Source: Mycobacterium heidelbergense
Lineage (GTDB): Bacteria > Actinomycetota > Actinomycetes > Mycobacteriales > Mycobacteriaceae
DNA: 64,000 nucleotides
NCBI RefSeq assembly: GCF_010730745.1
Contig: NZ_AP022615.1
Span: 1,798,001-1,862,000 of the forward strand
Direction: 5' to 3'
Position 1 is the stretch's first letter. Every line of letters begins with the position of its first letter. This document shows, piece by piece, positions 53,979 to 62,719 of the stretch. The notes beneath the pieces were generated by a model. That model was not told the DNA's origin and made no database searches. It worked only from the letters and a program-made list of their open reading frames with translations. The translations under genes and the position numbers were made by a program.

Positions 53979-55102
53979 CTACAGCAACCCGTTGGCCCCA
54001 TTGTTGCCGGCCTGGCCCGCGGTCCCGAGGGGTAGGGGTCCGAACAAGACGTTGCCGCTGGTATTGGTGCCCGCGAAGGTGACCGTCACTGGGACCGTGC
54101 CGCCGGTAGCCATCACCGCACCGGACGGACTCACGGAAGTGACATTGGACCCGAGCAGGAAGGAGACGGTAGCGCTTCCGGGGGTGTTGTTGAGGAGCGT
54201 GAAGCTCGATCCGACGGTGAGGCTCGCGAGTGAGGGGCTCTGACCGCTGCCGGTCCCGCCTTGCCCGGCAGCCCCGCCCTGCCCGTATAGCCACCCGCCG
54301 CGCCCGCCGTCGCCGCCATTGCCGCCGTTCAGTACGAGGGGTGTGGTCTGGCCGGTGGACAGGGTCGCACTGTTGGGTCCGCTGTTGCCGCCCTGTCCGC
54401 CGCTGCCGCCGGCGCCCCACAACCCCGCGGCCCCACCGACTCCGCCTGTCCCGCCGGTGAAGGCGGTTACGCCATCGGCCCGCGAGGCCGCCCCGCCACC
54501 GGCGCCGGCGCCGCCGTTTCCGTACAAGAACCCGCCGTTGCCGCCGGCCCCGCCAGCTGCGCCGGCCCCACCGGCGCCGCCGAGACCGCCGTTGCCGATC
54601 AACCCCGCGGCTCCACCGGCGCCGCCGGCCACACCGGTGCTGCCCGTCTGCGAAAAGCCGTTGCCGCCATTGCCGAACAACAACCCACCCGCCCCGCCGT
54701 TTCGGGTTGGTTACCGTCCCATTGGCACCGTTACCGATCAACGGGCGCCCTAACAAAAAATTGGTGGGCGCATTGATCATCGCCAAAACGTCTTGCTCCG
54801 CGGTCTGCACCAGCGAGGCGTTGGCCACCTCAGCGGCCGCGTACGAGCCGCCCGCGCCGCTTAACGCCTGCACGAACTGGGCGTGAAACGCCGACGCCTG
54901 CGCACTCAGCGCCTGAAAGGCCTGCCCGTGGCCGGCAAACTACCGACGTGATGGCCGCCGATATCTCATCACCGGCGGCAGGCACCATTGCGGTAGTCGA
55001 GGCCGTCGCCGCCGCGTTCGCCGCGATCAGCTCCGAGCCGATGTTAGACAGATCCGTTGCCGCTCGCGCCAGGAACTCCGGAGCCGCCGTCAGATACGAC
55101 AT
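53979..55102 (-). pseudogene. PE_PGRS family gene with two frameshifts
   Basis: The PE domain starts at ATG 55102 (MSYLTAAPEFLARAATDLSN, then ELIAANAAAT). One frameshift occurs near 54943, after AAITSV; the next frame gives the end of PE and the linker (LSGAGGSYAAAEVANASL, NAPTNFLLGRPLIGNGANG). A second shift occurs near 54700, after which Gly-rich repeats run to a short unique C-terminus (GSATVSFLLGSNVTSVSPSG). Without the shifts it would encode about 374 residues. Either a pseudogene or sequencing errors in GC-rich repeats. Confidence 0.88.
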
Positions 55103-55365
55103 CGCTTCCTCCCACCGGGCCGTCGACACATCGACAAATCGGAGACAGATCGGATGACGTGAAGATACGCGGATTCCCACCCGATATTTCAGCGTTCCGC
55201 CAAACGCGCACGCCAGCCAAAGAAATCCCCTGTTAGCGGAATCCCGCATTCCCCCATTTACACTATGCAGAGCATTTGTAATGCAGAGCGGAACCGGTGT
55301 CGGACCGGCGTTCCATGTCAGTGCTCAACGGCCTGGAAACCGTTGCGGCCCTTCGGAGGTGGAGC

Positions 55366-56044
55366 CATGAGCCTGGTGGCCGGACGTGGTCCGCTCGGCG
55401 CCGATCCGGCCGGGCGGTTCTTCCCGGCGATACCCGCCGAGGTCGTGTACGTCGAGCCGCATCCGCGGCGCGTGCAGGCGTTCCGGGCCGGGCGTGCGGT
55501 GATCGATACCGAGCGGGCGCTGATGGTGCACCGGCGGGGGCGCCCGCTGAGTTACGTGTTCCCCGTCGAGGAGATCGGCGACCTACCGGCCGAACCCGAA
55601 CCGGAGGCGCCCGGCTTCGTCCACGTGCCTTGGGACGCCGTCGACACCTGGCTGGAGGAAGGCCGCGAACTCGTCCACTACCCGCCGAACCCGTATCACC
55701 GCGTCGACTGCCGCCCGACAAAGCGGCGCCTGCGCGTCTCGGTGTCCGGCACCACGTTGGTGGACACCGACGACACCGTGATCCTCTTCGAGACCGCGCT
55801 CGCGCCACGGCTCTACGTCGACCCGGCGCACGTGCGCACCGACCTGCTGCGACGCTCGGGGACAACGAGCTACTGCAACTACAAAGGCTTCGCCACGTAT
55901 TGGTCCGCCACCGTGGACGGCCATGTCGTCGATGACATCGCCTGGAGCTACGACGACCCGCCGCCGGAAAGCCTTCCCATCCAAGGCTTCCTGAGCTTCG
56001 ACGACGACCGTGTGGATGTGGTGGCCGCGCTGCCTTCTGTTTAG
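55366..56044 (+). CDS. DUF427 domain protein
   Basis: 225 residues from ATG at 55366 with ggaggtgg upstream. Two DUF427 (beta-rich) units: residues about 25-100 (RVQAFRAGRAVIDTERALMV, then FVHVPWDAVDTWLEEG) and about 122-220 (RVSVSGTTLVDTDDTVILFE, then TTSYCNYKGFATYWSA and IAWSYDDPPPESLPI). The family is common in actinobacteria and has no established reaction. Followed by a hairpin shared with the convergent F420 oxidoreductase gene. Confidence 0.88.
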
Positions 56045-56111
56045 CGCCGCGAAAGTGCGACTGGCAACGCATTTCCCGACTTGCCACCGTCGGTGGTTGC
56101 ACTTTCGCGGC
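55988..56111. repeat. direct repeat partner of 53804-53926
   Basis: This is the original location: the end of the DUF427 gene and its terminator hairpin. Together with 53804-53926 it brackets the PE_PGRS pseudogene. Confidence 0.9.
56046..56111. terminator. bidirectional hairpin between convergent genes
   Basis: 13-base perfect arms (GCCGCGAAAGTGC / GCACTTTCGCGGC) enclosing a smaller CCACCGTCGGTGG hairpin. It begins one base after the DUF427 stop codon and ends 5 bases before the stop of the opposing gene, so it likely terminates both. Confidence 0.75.
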
Positions 56112-56116
56112 AAAAG

Positions 56117-57037
56117 TCAGTGAGCGTCGATCACGAGGGACCGGAAGCGGTCGAGGGTCTCGAGCGCGTGCGCCATGCTGTCGCCGGGCAGGCCGACACT
56201 CACCCACGTCACCCCTTGTTTCGCCAGCTTGTCCAGGCCGTCGAGGTAGGCGTCGGCGTTGAACGCGTCCTTGGCGGGGTTGCCGCCCTCGCCGTTGGTG
56301 AAGGCGATGTCGATCGCCGACCAGTCCCTGCCCGCCGCATCGCATCGGCGTCGCAGATCCTCGATGCCCGCGGTGAGGCGCTGCGCGGAGTCGATGACGG
56401 CGGTGCCGGCCGTCCGGGCCAGTTGGGGCGGGGCGGGAAACGGACACCAGCCGTCGCCGTACCGCGCTACCCGCTCGCGGGCCGCCGCGGTGTTGCCGCC
56501 GATCCAGATCGGCGGATGTGGGCTGCTGACGGGCCGGGGGTGCGCGGTGATGCCGCGGGCGCTGAAATGCTTTCCCTCGAAAGACATGTCGTCGCCAGTC
56601 CAGATTGCCCGGATCACCCGCAGCGCCTCCTCGAACAGCTCGGCGCGCTCGTCGTAGCTGACACCCAGCGCCGCGAACTCGCGTTTGAGGTAGCCCACCC
56701 CGACGGCCAGCGTGAAGCGGCCACCGGAGAGCAGGTCGAGCGTGGCGCCAGACTTGGCCACCACGAACGGGTTTCGATACGGCAGCACCACGATGTTGGG
56801 GATCAGCCGCAGCGTGGTCGTCATGGCCGCAGCGAAACCCAGTGCGACAAAAGGATCTAACGCGTCGTGCCCGCCGGCTTCCAGCCACCGCTGCGAGGGC
56901 GCCGGGTGGTCGGTGAAGCCGAAACCGTGAATCCCGGCCGCTTCGGTGGCCGCCGCCACCTTCCCGATGCCGTCCCCGCTCACCAGCTCCGGGTTGTAGG
57001 GATGGCTGTGCATCGGGTGGGTGATGGTGAAGCGCAT
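56117..57037 (-). CDS. LLM-class F420-dependent oxidoreductase
   Basis: 306 residues, luciferase-like TIM barrel. Marks: GFTDHPAPSQRW, DPFVALGFAAAMTTTLRLIP near the N-terminus, then YRNPFVVAKSGATLDLLSGG, RFTLAVGVGYLKREFAALG and PIWIGGNT. These match the mycobacterial F420-dependent LLM subgroup. It lies 15 bases after the thioesterase gene on the same strand. Confidence 0.9.
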   Translation of the reverse strand: MRFTITHPMHSHPYNPELVSGDGIGKVAAATEAAGIHGFGFTDHPAPSQRWLEAGGHDALDPFVALGFAAAMTTTLRLIPNIVVLPYRNPFVVAKSGATLDLLSGGRFTLAVGVGYLKREFAALGVSYDERAELFEEALRVIRAIWTGDDMSFEGKHFSARGITAHPRPVSSPHPPIWIGGNTAAARERVARYGDGWCPFPAPPQLARTAGTAVIDSAQRLTAGIEDLRRRCDAAGRDWSAIDIAFTNGEGGNPAKDAFNADAYLDGLDKLAKQGVTWVSVGLPGDSMAHALETLDRFRSLVIDAH

Positions 57038-57052
57038 CTGGGCTCCCCGCCG

Positions 57053-57934
57053 CTAAAACCGTGCGCGGGAATCGATCGCGGCGTCGGTGGTGCGCAGCGG
57101 CCGGATCAGCGCCTCCTGGGCAAAGGAGGCGAGCAGCTCGCCCTCTTGCGTGTGCACGGTGCCGCGCACATACGACATTCCCGCGCCGACCTGGGTGCTC
57201 TCGTGCGTGTAGAGCAGCCACCCGTCCCAGCGCACGGGTTCGTGGAATGCGACGGAGATGCTCATCGGCGCGGTGGACACGGTCAGGTGCGCCTGGCTGG
57301 TGCCGATGCCCGGATGCGCCCGCATGGTGGTCGAAATCCCCAGGTGGCCGGTGAAATACGCGACGAGCGCCTTGGCCAGATCGTCGCGCGTCGGGATCGG
57401 GTCGTAGCGCAGCCACGCGTAGAGCTCCGGCGGCCCGACCTCGTCGGGGCTGTTGACGTCGACCACGTCGACGAGGCGCAGCTCCCGCCCGATCATCGGC
57501 ATCTCGGAGTGGTTGGCGTCGGCGGGCGCACCCACGTCGGGACGGGGCAGGTGATGACGGATCACGTCGGCGGTCGGGACGTCGGCCAGCACGGTGATGC
57601 TCAGGCAGCGCCGGCCGTTCTGATGGACAGCGACGACGGCGGTGCCGGTGGACCGGCCCTCGGCCACGACGTCGAGGACGAGTTCGATCGGCGGGCCGAC
57701 GGTGACGGCGCGGGAGAACACCGCGTGTGCCGAGCGCACCGACTTGTCCGGGAATCGTTTGGCCACCGCGACAATCGCCTGGGCGAGCACCTGGGTGCCC
57801 TCCACCACCTGCCGTTCGTCGGCGCCGGCGATGCCGGTGACGCCGGCGAACCGGTCCTGCCCGTCGGCCCGCACGTCGAACAGATCCAGCAGGCCCTGCA
57901 CCGTCCACTCGGTCTGCTCAGATTCTGTGGTCAA
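57053..57934 (-). CDS. acyl-CoA thioesterase II (TesB-like, double hotdog)
   Basis: 293 residues. Two hotdog units: the N-terminal half (VVEGTQVLAQAIVAVAKRFP, then RSAHAVFSRAVTVGPPIELV) and the C-terminal half with HLTVSTAPMSISVAFHEPVR, DGWLLYTHESTQVGAGMSYV and TQEGELLASFAQEALIRP. It hydrolyses medium or long acyl-CoA. It forms a two-gene unit with the LLM oxidoreductase; the shared motif at 57976 lies 42 bases upstream of its start. Confidence 0.88.
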   Translation of the reverse strand: MTTESEQTEWTVQGLLDLFDVRADGQDRFAGVTGIAGADERQVVEGTQVLAQAIVAVAKRFPDKSVRSAHAVFSRAVTVGPPIELVLDVVAEGRSTGTAVVAVHQNGRRCLSITVLADVPTADVIRHHLPRPDVGAPADANHSEMPMIGRELRLVDVVDVNSPDEVGPPELYAWLRYDPIPTRDDLAKALVAYFTGHLGISTTMRAHPGIGTSQAHLTVSTAPMSISVAFHEPVRWDGWLLYTHESTQVGAGMSYVRGTVHTQEGELLASFAQEALIRPLRTTDAAIDSRARF

Positions 57935-57975
57935 GTCCGCCCCACCTCTCCGCAGTAGCAGGTCACGGCTCAGCG

Positions 57976-58001
57976 TGACACTTTGGGTAGGGTTTGTAAA
58001 G
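57976..58001. promoter_or_regulatory. shared operator/promoter motif, site 2
   Basis: TGACACTT-N9-TTTGTAAAG upstream of the leftward thioesterase/LLM unit. Arms CACTTT / AAAGTT. Confidence 0.7.
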
Positions 58002-58158
58002 TTAGCGGACCGGCCGGTAGACGCCGCGGAACGATCCCGCGAGGCGACCCGCTGGATTCACGCGGCGGGTGTCAGCGCACCGACAAGCTTCAGGTGTCGC
58101 AGTGCGTCGACTCTCCCGCGGCACCGAGCATCGGATTGACATCAGCGCCGACATTGCG

Positions 58159-58184
58159 TGACACTTTTGCGGTGTTTTGTAAAG
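58159..58184. promoter_or_regulatory. shared operator/promoter motif, site 3
   Basis: TGACACTT-N9-TTTGTAAAG, 28 bases before the SMP-30 start. Arms CACTTT / AAAGTG are perfectly complementary. TGACAC and TAAAGT are also placed like -35 and -10 elements, so promoter and operator may coincide. Confidence 0.72.
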
Positions 58185-58211
58185 TGGAAGATTTGTCGAA
58201 GGCGTGAGCGG

Positions 58212-59030
58212 ATGATCCCCAAGCCCCTGGCCAACGGATTCTGCTTCGGCGAGGGCCCGCGGTGGTTCGAAGGACTGCTGTGGTTCTCCGACATGCTCGG
58301 CGAGGCCGTGCACACCGTGGACATGCGTGGCTCGCTGACCACGTTGCCGCTGCCCGGACGCTGCCCGTCGGGTCTGGGTTTCCGTCCCGACGGGTCGCTG
58401 CTGATCGCCTCGACCAACGACCGGCAGGTGTTGCGCTACGACGGCGAGACGGTCGTCGTCGCCGCCGATCTCGCCGACCTCGCGCCGGCCAGCCTGGGCG
58501 ACATGGTCGTCGACGACGCGGGGCGCGCCTACATCGGTTCCCAGGCATTCTCCGGCGGCGTGATCGTCCGCCTCGATCCCGACGGCACCGCCGCCGTCGT
58601 CGCCGAGGACCTCGACTTCCCCAACGGAATGGTCATCACACCGGACCGAAAGACGCTGATCGTCGCCGAATCGATCGGCCGGCGGCTCACCGCGTTCACC
58701 ATCGACGACGACGGCGCGCTGCGCGACCGGCGGGTGTTCGCCGACGGGCTGGACGGGCCGCCGGACGGCATCGCGCTCGACGCCGAGGGCGGGGTGTGGA
58801 CGTCGATGACGCTGGCCCACCAGTTCGAGCGGATCACCGAAGGCGGCGCCGTGACCGACCGCATCGACATGGGCGAACGCGTCGCCATCGCCTGCGCGCT
58901 CGGCGGCCCCGAACGCCGCATCCTGTTTCTGCTGTCGAGCACCGACGCGTATCCCAAGCGCCTGGCCGGCACGCGGCTCTCCCGACTGGACGCCGTGCAG
59001 GTCGCCGCGCCCGGTGCCGGGTTACCCTGA
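58212..59030 (+). CDS. SMP-30/gluconolactonase family lactonase
   Basis: 272 residues from ATG at 58212. Six-bladed propeller with metal ligands in FGEGPRWFEG (Glu), FPNGMVITPD (Asn) and PPDGIALDAEGGVW (Asp). It opens lactones; the substrate is unknown. First gene of a rightward operon with a thioesterase and a TetR regulator. A lactonase fits a pathway in which a P450 and dehydrogenases produce a cyclic ester. Confidence 0.9.
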   Translation: MIPKPLANGFCFGEGPRWFEGLLWFSDMLGEAVHTVDMRGSLTTLPLPGRCPSGLGFRPDGSLLIASTNDRQVLRYDGETVVVAADLADLAPASLGDMVVDDAGRAYIGSQAFSGGVIVRLDPDGTAAVVAEDLDFPNGMVITPDRKTLIVAESIGRRLTAFTIDDDGALRDRRVFADGLDGPPDGIALDAEGGVWTSMTLAHQFERITEGGAVTDRIDMGERVAIACALGGPERRILFLLSSTDAYPKRLAGTRLSRLDAVQVAAPGAGLP

Positions 59031-59050
59031 GGCACCCCGGAGGTGGACGA

Positions 59051-59878
59051 GTGACCGATTCTTACTACGAGCTGATCGACGACGGCAGCGCCACGGCGTT
59101 GGGCGAAAAGTTCAGGGCGACCGACCTGGCGCGCGGCACCTGGTCGGCGTCGATTCAGCACGGCGGCCCGGTGTCGGCGCTGCTGGTTCGGGCGCTGGAG
59201 CGATGCGAACGGCGCGACGACACCCGGCTGTCCCGGGTCGTCATCGACCTGCTGGGCAGGGTGCCGGCCGAGGGCGACCTGTGGGTCAGCTCGCGGCTGC
59301 AGCGGGGCGGCAAACAGATCGAGCTGGTCGGCGCCGAGCTGCTGGCCCCGGGTCCCGACGGGCAGCCCCGCCCGGTCGCCCGGGCCAGCGGTTGGCGGCT
59401 GCAGCAGCAAGACACCCGGGCGGTGGTCCACGCGGCGGCCGACCCGCCCAGGCCGAGGACCGAAGCCCGCGACCGCAACCTCAGGGCGAGGGACTGGGAC
59501 CGTAACTACGTGCACAGCCTGGACTGGCTGTGGCTGACCGAACCACTCAGCGAGGGCCCGGGCGAATCCTGGATCAAGCCCACCGTCGACCTCGTCAAGG
59601 GCGAGACCATGACGCAGCTGGAGCGGCTGTTCGCGGTGGCCGACTGCGCCAACGGCATCGGCAGCAAACTGGACATCACCAAGTGGACGTTCCTGAACAC
59701 CGACCTGGCCGTGCACGTGTTCCGCGTCCCCGACGGCGACTGGATCGGGATTCGCGCCGAAACCCACTACGGGCCCGACGGCATCGGGACGACGGTCGGC
59801 ACGCTGTTCGACGAGCAGGGCGCGGTCGGCGCCATCCAGCAGTCCGTGCTGGTGCGCCGCCGCCCCGGATCGGCCTGA
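59051..59878 (+). CDS. acyl-CoA thioesterase-like protein (double hotdog)
   Basis: 275 residues from a GTG, with a ggaggtgg-type site upstream. Hotdog elements: RGTWSASIQHGGPVSALLVR in the N-terminal half and DCANGIGSKLDITKWTFLNTD and WIGIRAETHYGPDGIGTTVG in the C-terminal half. It belongs to the mycobacterial thioesterase-family (TesB-like acyl-CoA thioesterase 3) group. 20 bases after the lactonase gene. Confidence 0.85.
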   Translation: MTDSYYELIDDGSATALGEKFRATDLARGTWSASIQHGGPVSALLVRALERCERRDDTRLSRVVIDLLGRVPAEGDLWVSSRLQRGGKQIELVGAELLAPGPDGQPRPVARASGWRLQQQDTRAVVHAAADPPRPRTEARDRNLRARDWDRNYVHSLDWLWLTEPLSEGPGESWIKPTVDLVKGETMTQLERLFAVADCANGIGSKLDITKWTFLNTDLAVHVFRVPDGDWIGIRAETHYGPDGIGTTVGTLFDEQGAVGAIQQSVLVRRRPGSA

Positions 59879-59911
59879 GACGGGAGCGGAAGAAACATGG
59901 TGACGTCGGCA

Positions 59912-59927
59912 AGACTTCGTAAAGTCT
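59912..59927. promoter_or_regulatory. small palindrome before the TetR gene
   Basis: AGACTT-CGTA-AAGTCT, perfect 6-base arms, 5 bases before the likely ATG. It shares ACTT/GTAAAGT with the three distant motifs but has a shorter spacer. Possible autoregulatory site. Confidence 0.5.
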
Positions 59928-59932
59928 CAGAT

Positions 59933-60466
59933 ATGACCCAGCCGGCCCGGGCCGAGACCGACACCTCCACGCGCCAGCGGATCCTCTTGGCGACCGCCGA
60001 GGTGCTCGGCCGCAACGGCAAAACCAAACTCAGCCTGTCCGAGGTCGCCGCCCAGGCCGGGGTGTCGCGCCCCACGCTCTATCGCTGGTTCGCCTCCAAA
60101 GAAGAGTTGCTGTCCGCGTTTTCGAACTACGAGCGCCAGTTCTTCGAGGGTGGCCTGGTCAAGGCGACGGCGGGACTCAAAGGGGTCGACAAGCTCGACG
60201 CCGTGCTGCGATTCATCGTCGACTACCAGCACTCCTACTCCGGTGTGCGCATGGTCGATGTCGAGCCCGAGCACACCATCGCCCATGTCTCCCGCGTCAT
60301 CCCGCAGATGCGAGACGGTCTGCAACGGCACCTTCCCGGACCCAATGCCGCGTTAAAGGCGGCGACGGTGATCCGAATCGCCATATCGCACTACATCGTT
60401 CGAAGCGATGACGCCGACCAATTCCTGGCGCAGCTGCGTCACGCCGTCGGTATCAAGAGCAACTAA
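59933..60466 (+). CDS. TetR-family transcriptional regulator
   Basis: 177 residues from ATG at 59933 (an in-frame ATG at 59897 would cover the palindrome). N-terminal helix-turn-helix: RQRILLATAEVLGRNGKTKL, LSEVAAQAGVSRPTLYRWFA. The C-terminal ligand domain is of unknown specificity. Third gene of the lactonase operon. The natural candidate to bind the shared TGACACTT-N9-TTTGTAAAG motif. Confidence 0.9.
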   Translation: MTQPARAETDTSTRQRILLATAEVLGRNGKTKLSLSEVAAQAGVSRPTLYRWFASKEELLSAFSNYERQFFEGGLVKATAGLKGVDKLDAVLRFIVDYQHSYSGVRMVDVEPEHTIAHVSRVIPQMRDGLQRHLPGPNAALKAATVIRIAISHYIVRSDDADQFLAQLRHAVGIKSN

Positions 60467-60476
60467 CCCTCTCGGC

Positions 60477-60534
60477 CGAGCGTGCGCAGTTGTACGCCGT
60501 TGCGCGGCGTGTCGTGTGCAAACACGCACGCTCG
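60477..60534. terminator. inverted repeat between convergent TetR and FAD oxidase genes
   Basis: 10-base perfect arms (CGAGCGTGCG / CGCACGCTCG) with a smaller GCCGTTGCGCGGC hairpin inside. It starts 11 bases after the TetR stop and ends 17 bases before the stop of the opposite gene. Likely a two-way terminator. Confidence 0.7.
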
Positions 60535-60550
60535 CGGCAAAGGTGATCAG

Positions 60551-61888
60551 TCAGAACAGCACTGCGGCGTTCAGGTAGCCGGTGGGGTCGAACGCCGCCT
60601 TGACCGTCCGCATCGCGGCGATATCGGCCGGCTCCCTTGACATCCCGAGGTAGGCGCGCTTGCGACTGCCGACGCCGTGCTCGGAGCTGACGTTGCCGCC
60701 GCACCGCGCGATGAGGTCCATCATCGGCCCGTACAACGCCTCCTCCCGCTCGACCGGCACCCGCAGCACGTTGAGGTGCAGGTTGCCCTCGCCGACATGG
60801 CCGAACAGCAGCGGCAGCGCCCCACCGACCTGCGCGCGGATCAACGCGACCGCGTCCGCGGCGAACCCGGCGATCGCCGACAAGGGCAACGACACGTCGA
60901 ATTTCAGCGGCGGCCCGTACACGCCCAGCACCTCGGCCAGGGATTCACGAACGCGCCACAGCCGTTGCCGCGCGGCGACATCCACGCCCACCGCCGGTTC
61001 GCCACACAGCCGCGCGCCGTCAAGCAGGTCGGCGAGCCGGTCGGTCTGATCGTGGTCGGCGGCCAGCTCCACCAACAGCAGCCAGTCACCCCGCACCGGC
61101 GCGCCCACCCCGAGATGTTCGGCGGTCAGCGCGGCGGCCCGGCCGTCGATCAGCTCCAGCGCCGCGATCCCGTCCACGTCCCGAAAAGTCCGGCCGGCGT
61201 CGACCAGCGCCTCGAGGTCGGCGAACCCGCAAACCGCCGTCACCCGATGCGACGGCGTGGGGTGCAGCCGCAGGTCCAGCGCGGTGATGACGCCGAGGGT
61301 GCCCTCGGCGCCGACGAACAGCGCCGGCAGGTCGTAGCCGGTGTTGTCGCGGCGCACCAGGCTGTGCCGGCGCATCAGCGAACCGTCGGGCAGCGCCACC
61401 TGTAACCCGAGGACCTGCTCGCCCATGTTGCCGTAGCGAACGGTGCGCAGGCCGCCGGCGTTCGTCGACGCCATGCCGCCGACGGTCGCGGTGTCGCGGG
61501 CGGCCAGGTCCACGCCGAACACCAAACCCACCGCGGCCGCGGCGCTGTGCACCGCGGCCAGCGTGGCCCCGGCGCCGGCCTCGATGCGGCGCTCGACGGT
61601 GTCGACATCGCTTAGCGCACACAGCCGTTCGGTTGACAGCAGCACGTCGTCGTGCTCGGGAACGGTGCCGGCCACCAAAGAGGTGCGGCCACCCTGGACC
61701 GTCACATGCGCCCCGGCGTCGCGGCAGACCCGCAACACCTCGGCGACCTGCTCGGCGGACGCCGGCCGCACCAGCGCGCTGGCCCGTCCGCGATAGCGGC
61801 CCGTGTGGTCGACGCTGCGCCCGGCCAGCACGTCGGGGTCGGTGACGACGTGGTTCGCCCCGACCACATCCGCCAGGCTGCGCAGCAT
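60551..61888 (-). CDS. FAD-linked oxidase, GlcD/D-lactate dehydrogenase type
   Basis: 445 residues from ATG at 61888; longer upstream frames have no family similarity. VAO/PCMH FAD-binding domain: ALVRPASAEQVAEVLRVC, GGRTSLVAGTV, VGGMASTNAGGLRTVRYGNM and VGAEGTLGVITAL. C-terminal oxidase domain with FGHVGEGNLHLNV and SSEHGVGSRKR. It oxidises a 2-hydroxyacid (glycolate, D-lactate or D-2-hydroxyglutarate). If HOT at 44304 makes D-2-hydroxyglutarate, this enzyme could return it to 2-oxoglutarate; this link is inference. Confidence 0.9.
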   Translation of the reverse strand: MLRSLADVVGANHVVTDPDVLAGRSVDHTGRYRGRASALVRPASAEQVAEVLRVCRDAGAHVTVQGGRTSLVAGTVPEHDDVLLSTERLCALSDVDTVERRIEAGAGATLAAVHSAAAAVGLVFGVDLAARDTATVGGMASTNAGGLRTVRYGNMGEQVLGLQVALPDGSLMRRHSLVRRDNTGYDLPALFVGAEGTLGVITALDLRLHPTPSHRVTAVCGFADLEALVDAGRTFRDVDGIAALELIDGRAAALTAEHLGVGAPVRGDWLLLVELAADHDQTDRLADLLDGARLCGEPAVGVDVAARQRLWRVRESLAEVLGVYGPPLKFDVSLPLSAIAGFAADAVALIRAQVGGALPLLFGHVGEGNLHLNVLRVPVEREEALYGPMMDLIARCGGNVSSEHGVGSRKRAYLGMSREPADIAAMRTVKAAFDPTGYLNAAVLF

Positions 61889-62125
61889 GCTCGCCGTTAT
61901 AGCACCGCCCGCCACGGTCCGGGCACCCACCAAGCCGGCGGGGCCCCTTCTCGGGAGCGGCCGGCCCGCGCCGGGCGGGGTGGGCGTCGTCGCCGTAGCG
62001 CCGAATTTGACTGCTGCGCAACGTGTTCGACGGTGGATCGTCCGACGCCCGGGCGCCACAAGCGCCATCCAACCCATCGGGCCGCATGATGCTAAGTTCG
62101 ACGACGGGAGCGAAGGAGCGGAACA

Positions 62126-62551
62126 ATGAATTCGGGTTTGTTCGCCGGTCTGACCATGGTCGCCCTCGTGCTGGCGCTGGTGTTCCTGGCCTTCGCCGCC
62201 GTCTTCGTCAAACGCCTCGGCGACCGAGCGCCCACCCCGGCAAGCGAAGAAATAGGCGGCGCCAGAGCGGTTACGAGAAAAGTGCGCAAACGCGAACCGA
62301 TGTCGAAGGACGAGTTGGACTTTGCGAAGCAACTCGTCGCCGCTCGTAGCTCCTTGATGGCGCTGTGCATCCCCGGCGCCCTGTTCATGGTGGGATGCTT
62401 TTATGTGTTTGGCAGCCTTTACCACTTGCATGGAGCGACGCCCTCCGAGCGGACGTTTCTCGGGGTGTTCCCCATGCTGGCCTCCACGAACTTCACCGTT
62501 CAGATTCTCCGAAGCGCAAGGCTGAAGCGACGCCTGCAGAAAATGTCCTGA
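62126..62551 (+). CDS. small membrane protein of unknown function
   Basis: 141 residues with ggagcgaaggagcgg as ribosome binding region. Two or three hydrophobic segments: GLTMVALVLALVFLAFAAVF (about 8-27), SLMALCIPGALFMVGCFYVF (about 75-94), and a weaker one (FLGVFPMLASTNF). A basic loop (TRKVRKREP) lies between. I recognise no family. Followed by a strong hairpin. Confidence 0.7.
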   Translation: MNSGLFAGLTMVALVLALVFLAFAAVFVKRLGDRAPTPASEEIGGARAVTRKVRKREPMSKDELDFAKQLVAARSSLMALCIPGALFMVGCFYVFGSLYHLHGATPSERTFLGVFPMLASTNFTVQILRSARLKRRLQKMS

Positions 62552-62580
62552 CGCACCACAAGGCTGTGGTGGTAGCCGAC

Positions 62581-62605
62581 GGCACCGGCGGTCTTCGCCG
62601 GTGCC
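62581..62605 (+). terminator. intrinsic hairpin after the small membrane protein gene
   Basis: Perfect 10-base stem (GGCACCGGCG / CGCCGGTGCC) with a 5-base loop, 30 bases after the stop. No T-run, as is common in mycobacteria. It separates the membrane protein gene from mmpS. Confidence 0.75.
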
Positions 62606-62719
62606 AAGCGGGCCGTCATGTTCCCATTAGGCACATGACCGTCTACTATCTGCATGGGCGTGAGGGCGGGGGCGGGATGAGCGTGCGAGATCCGGAACCG
62701 GAGTCGGAGAGGTGATCGA

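Noticed and set aside
55263..57908. 881-codon leftward frame
   Set aside because: It runs through the LLM oxidoreductase and thioesterase genes in another frame, across the hairpin and antisense to DUF427; the product is Arg/Gly-rich with no domain.
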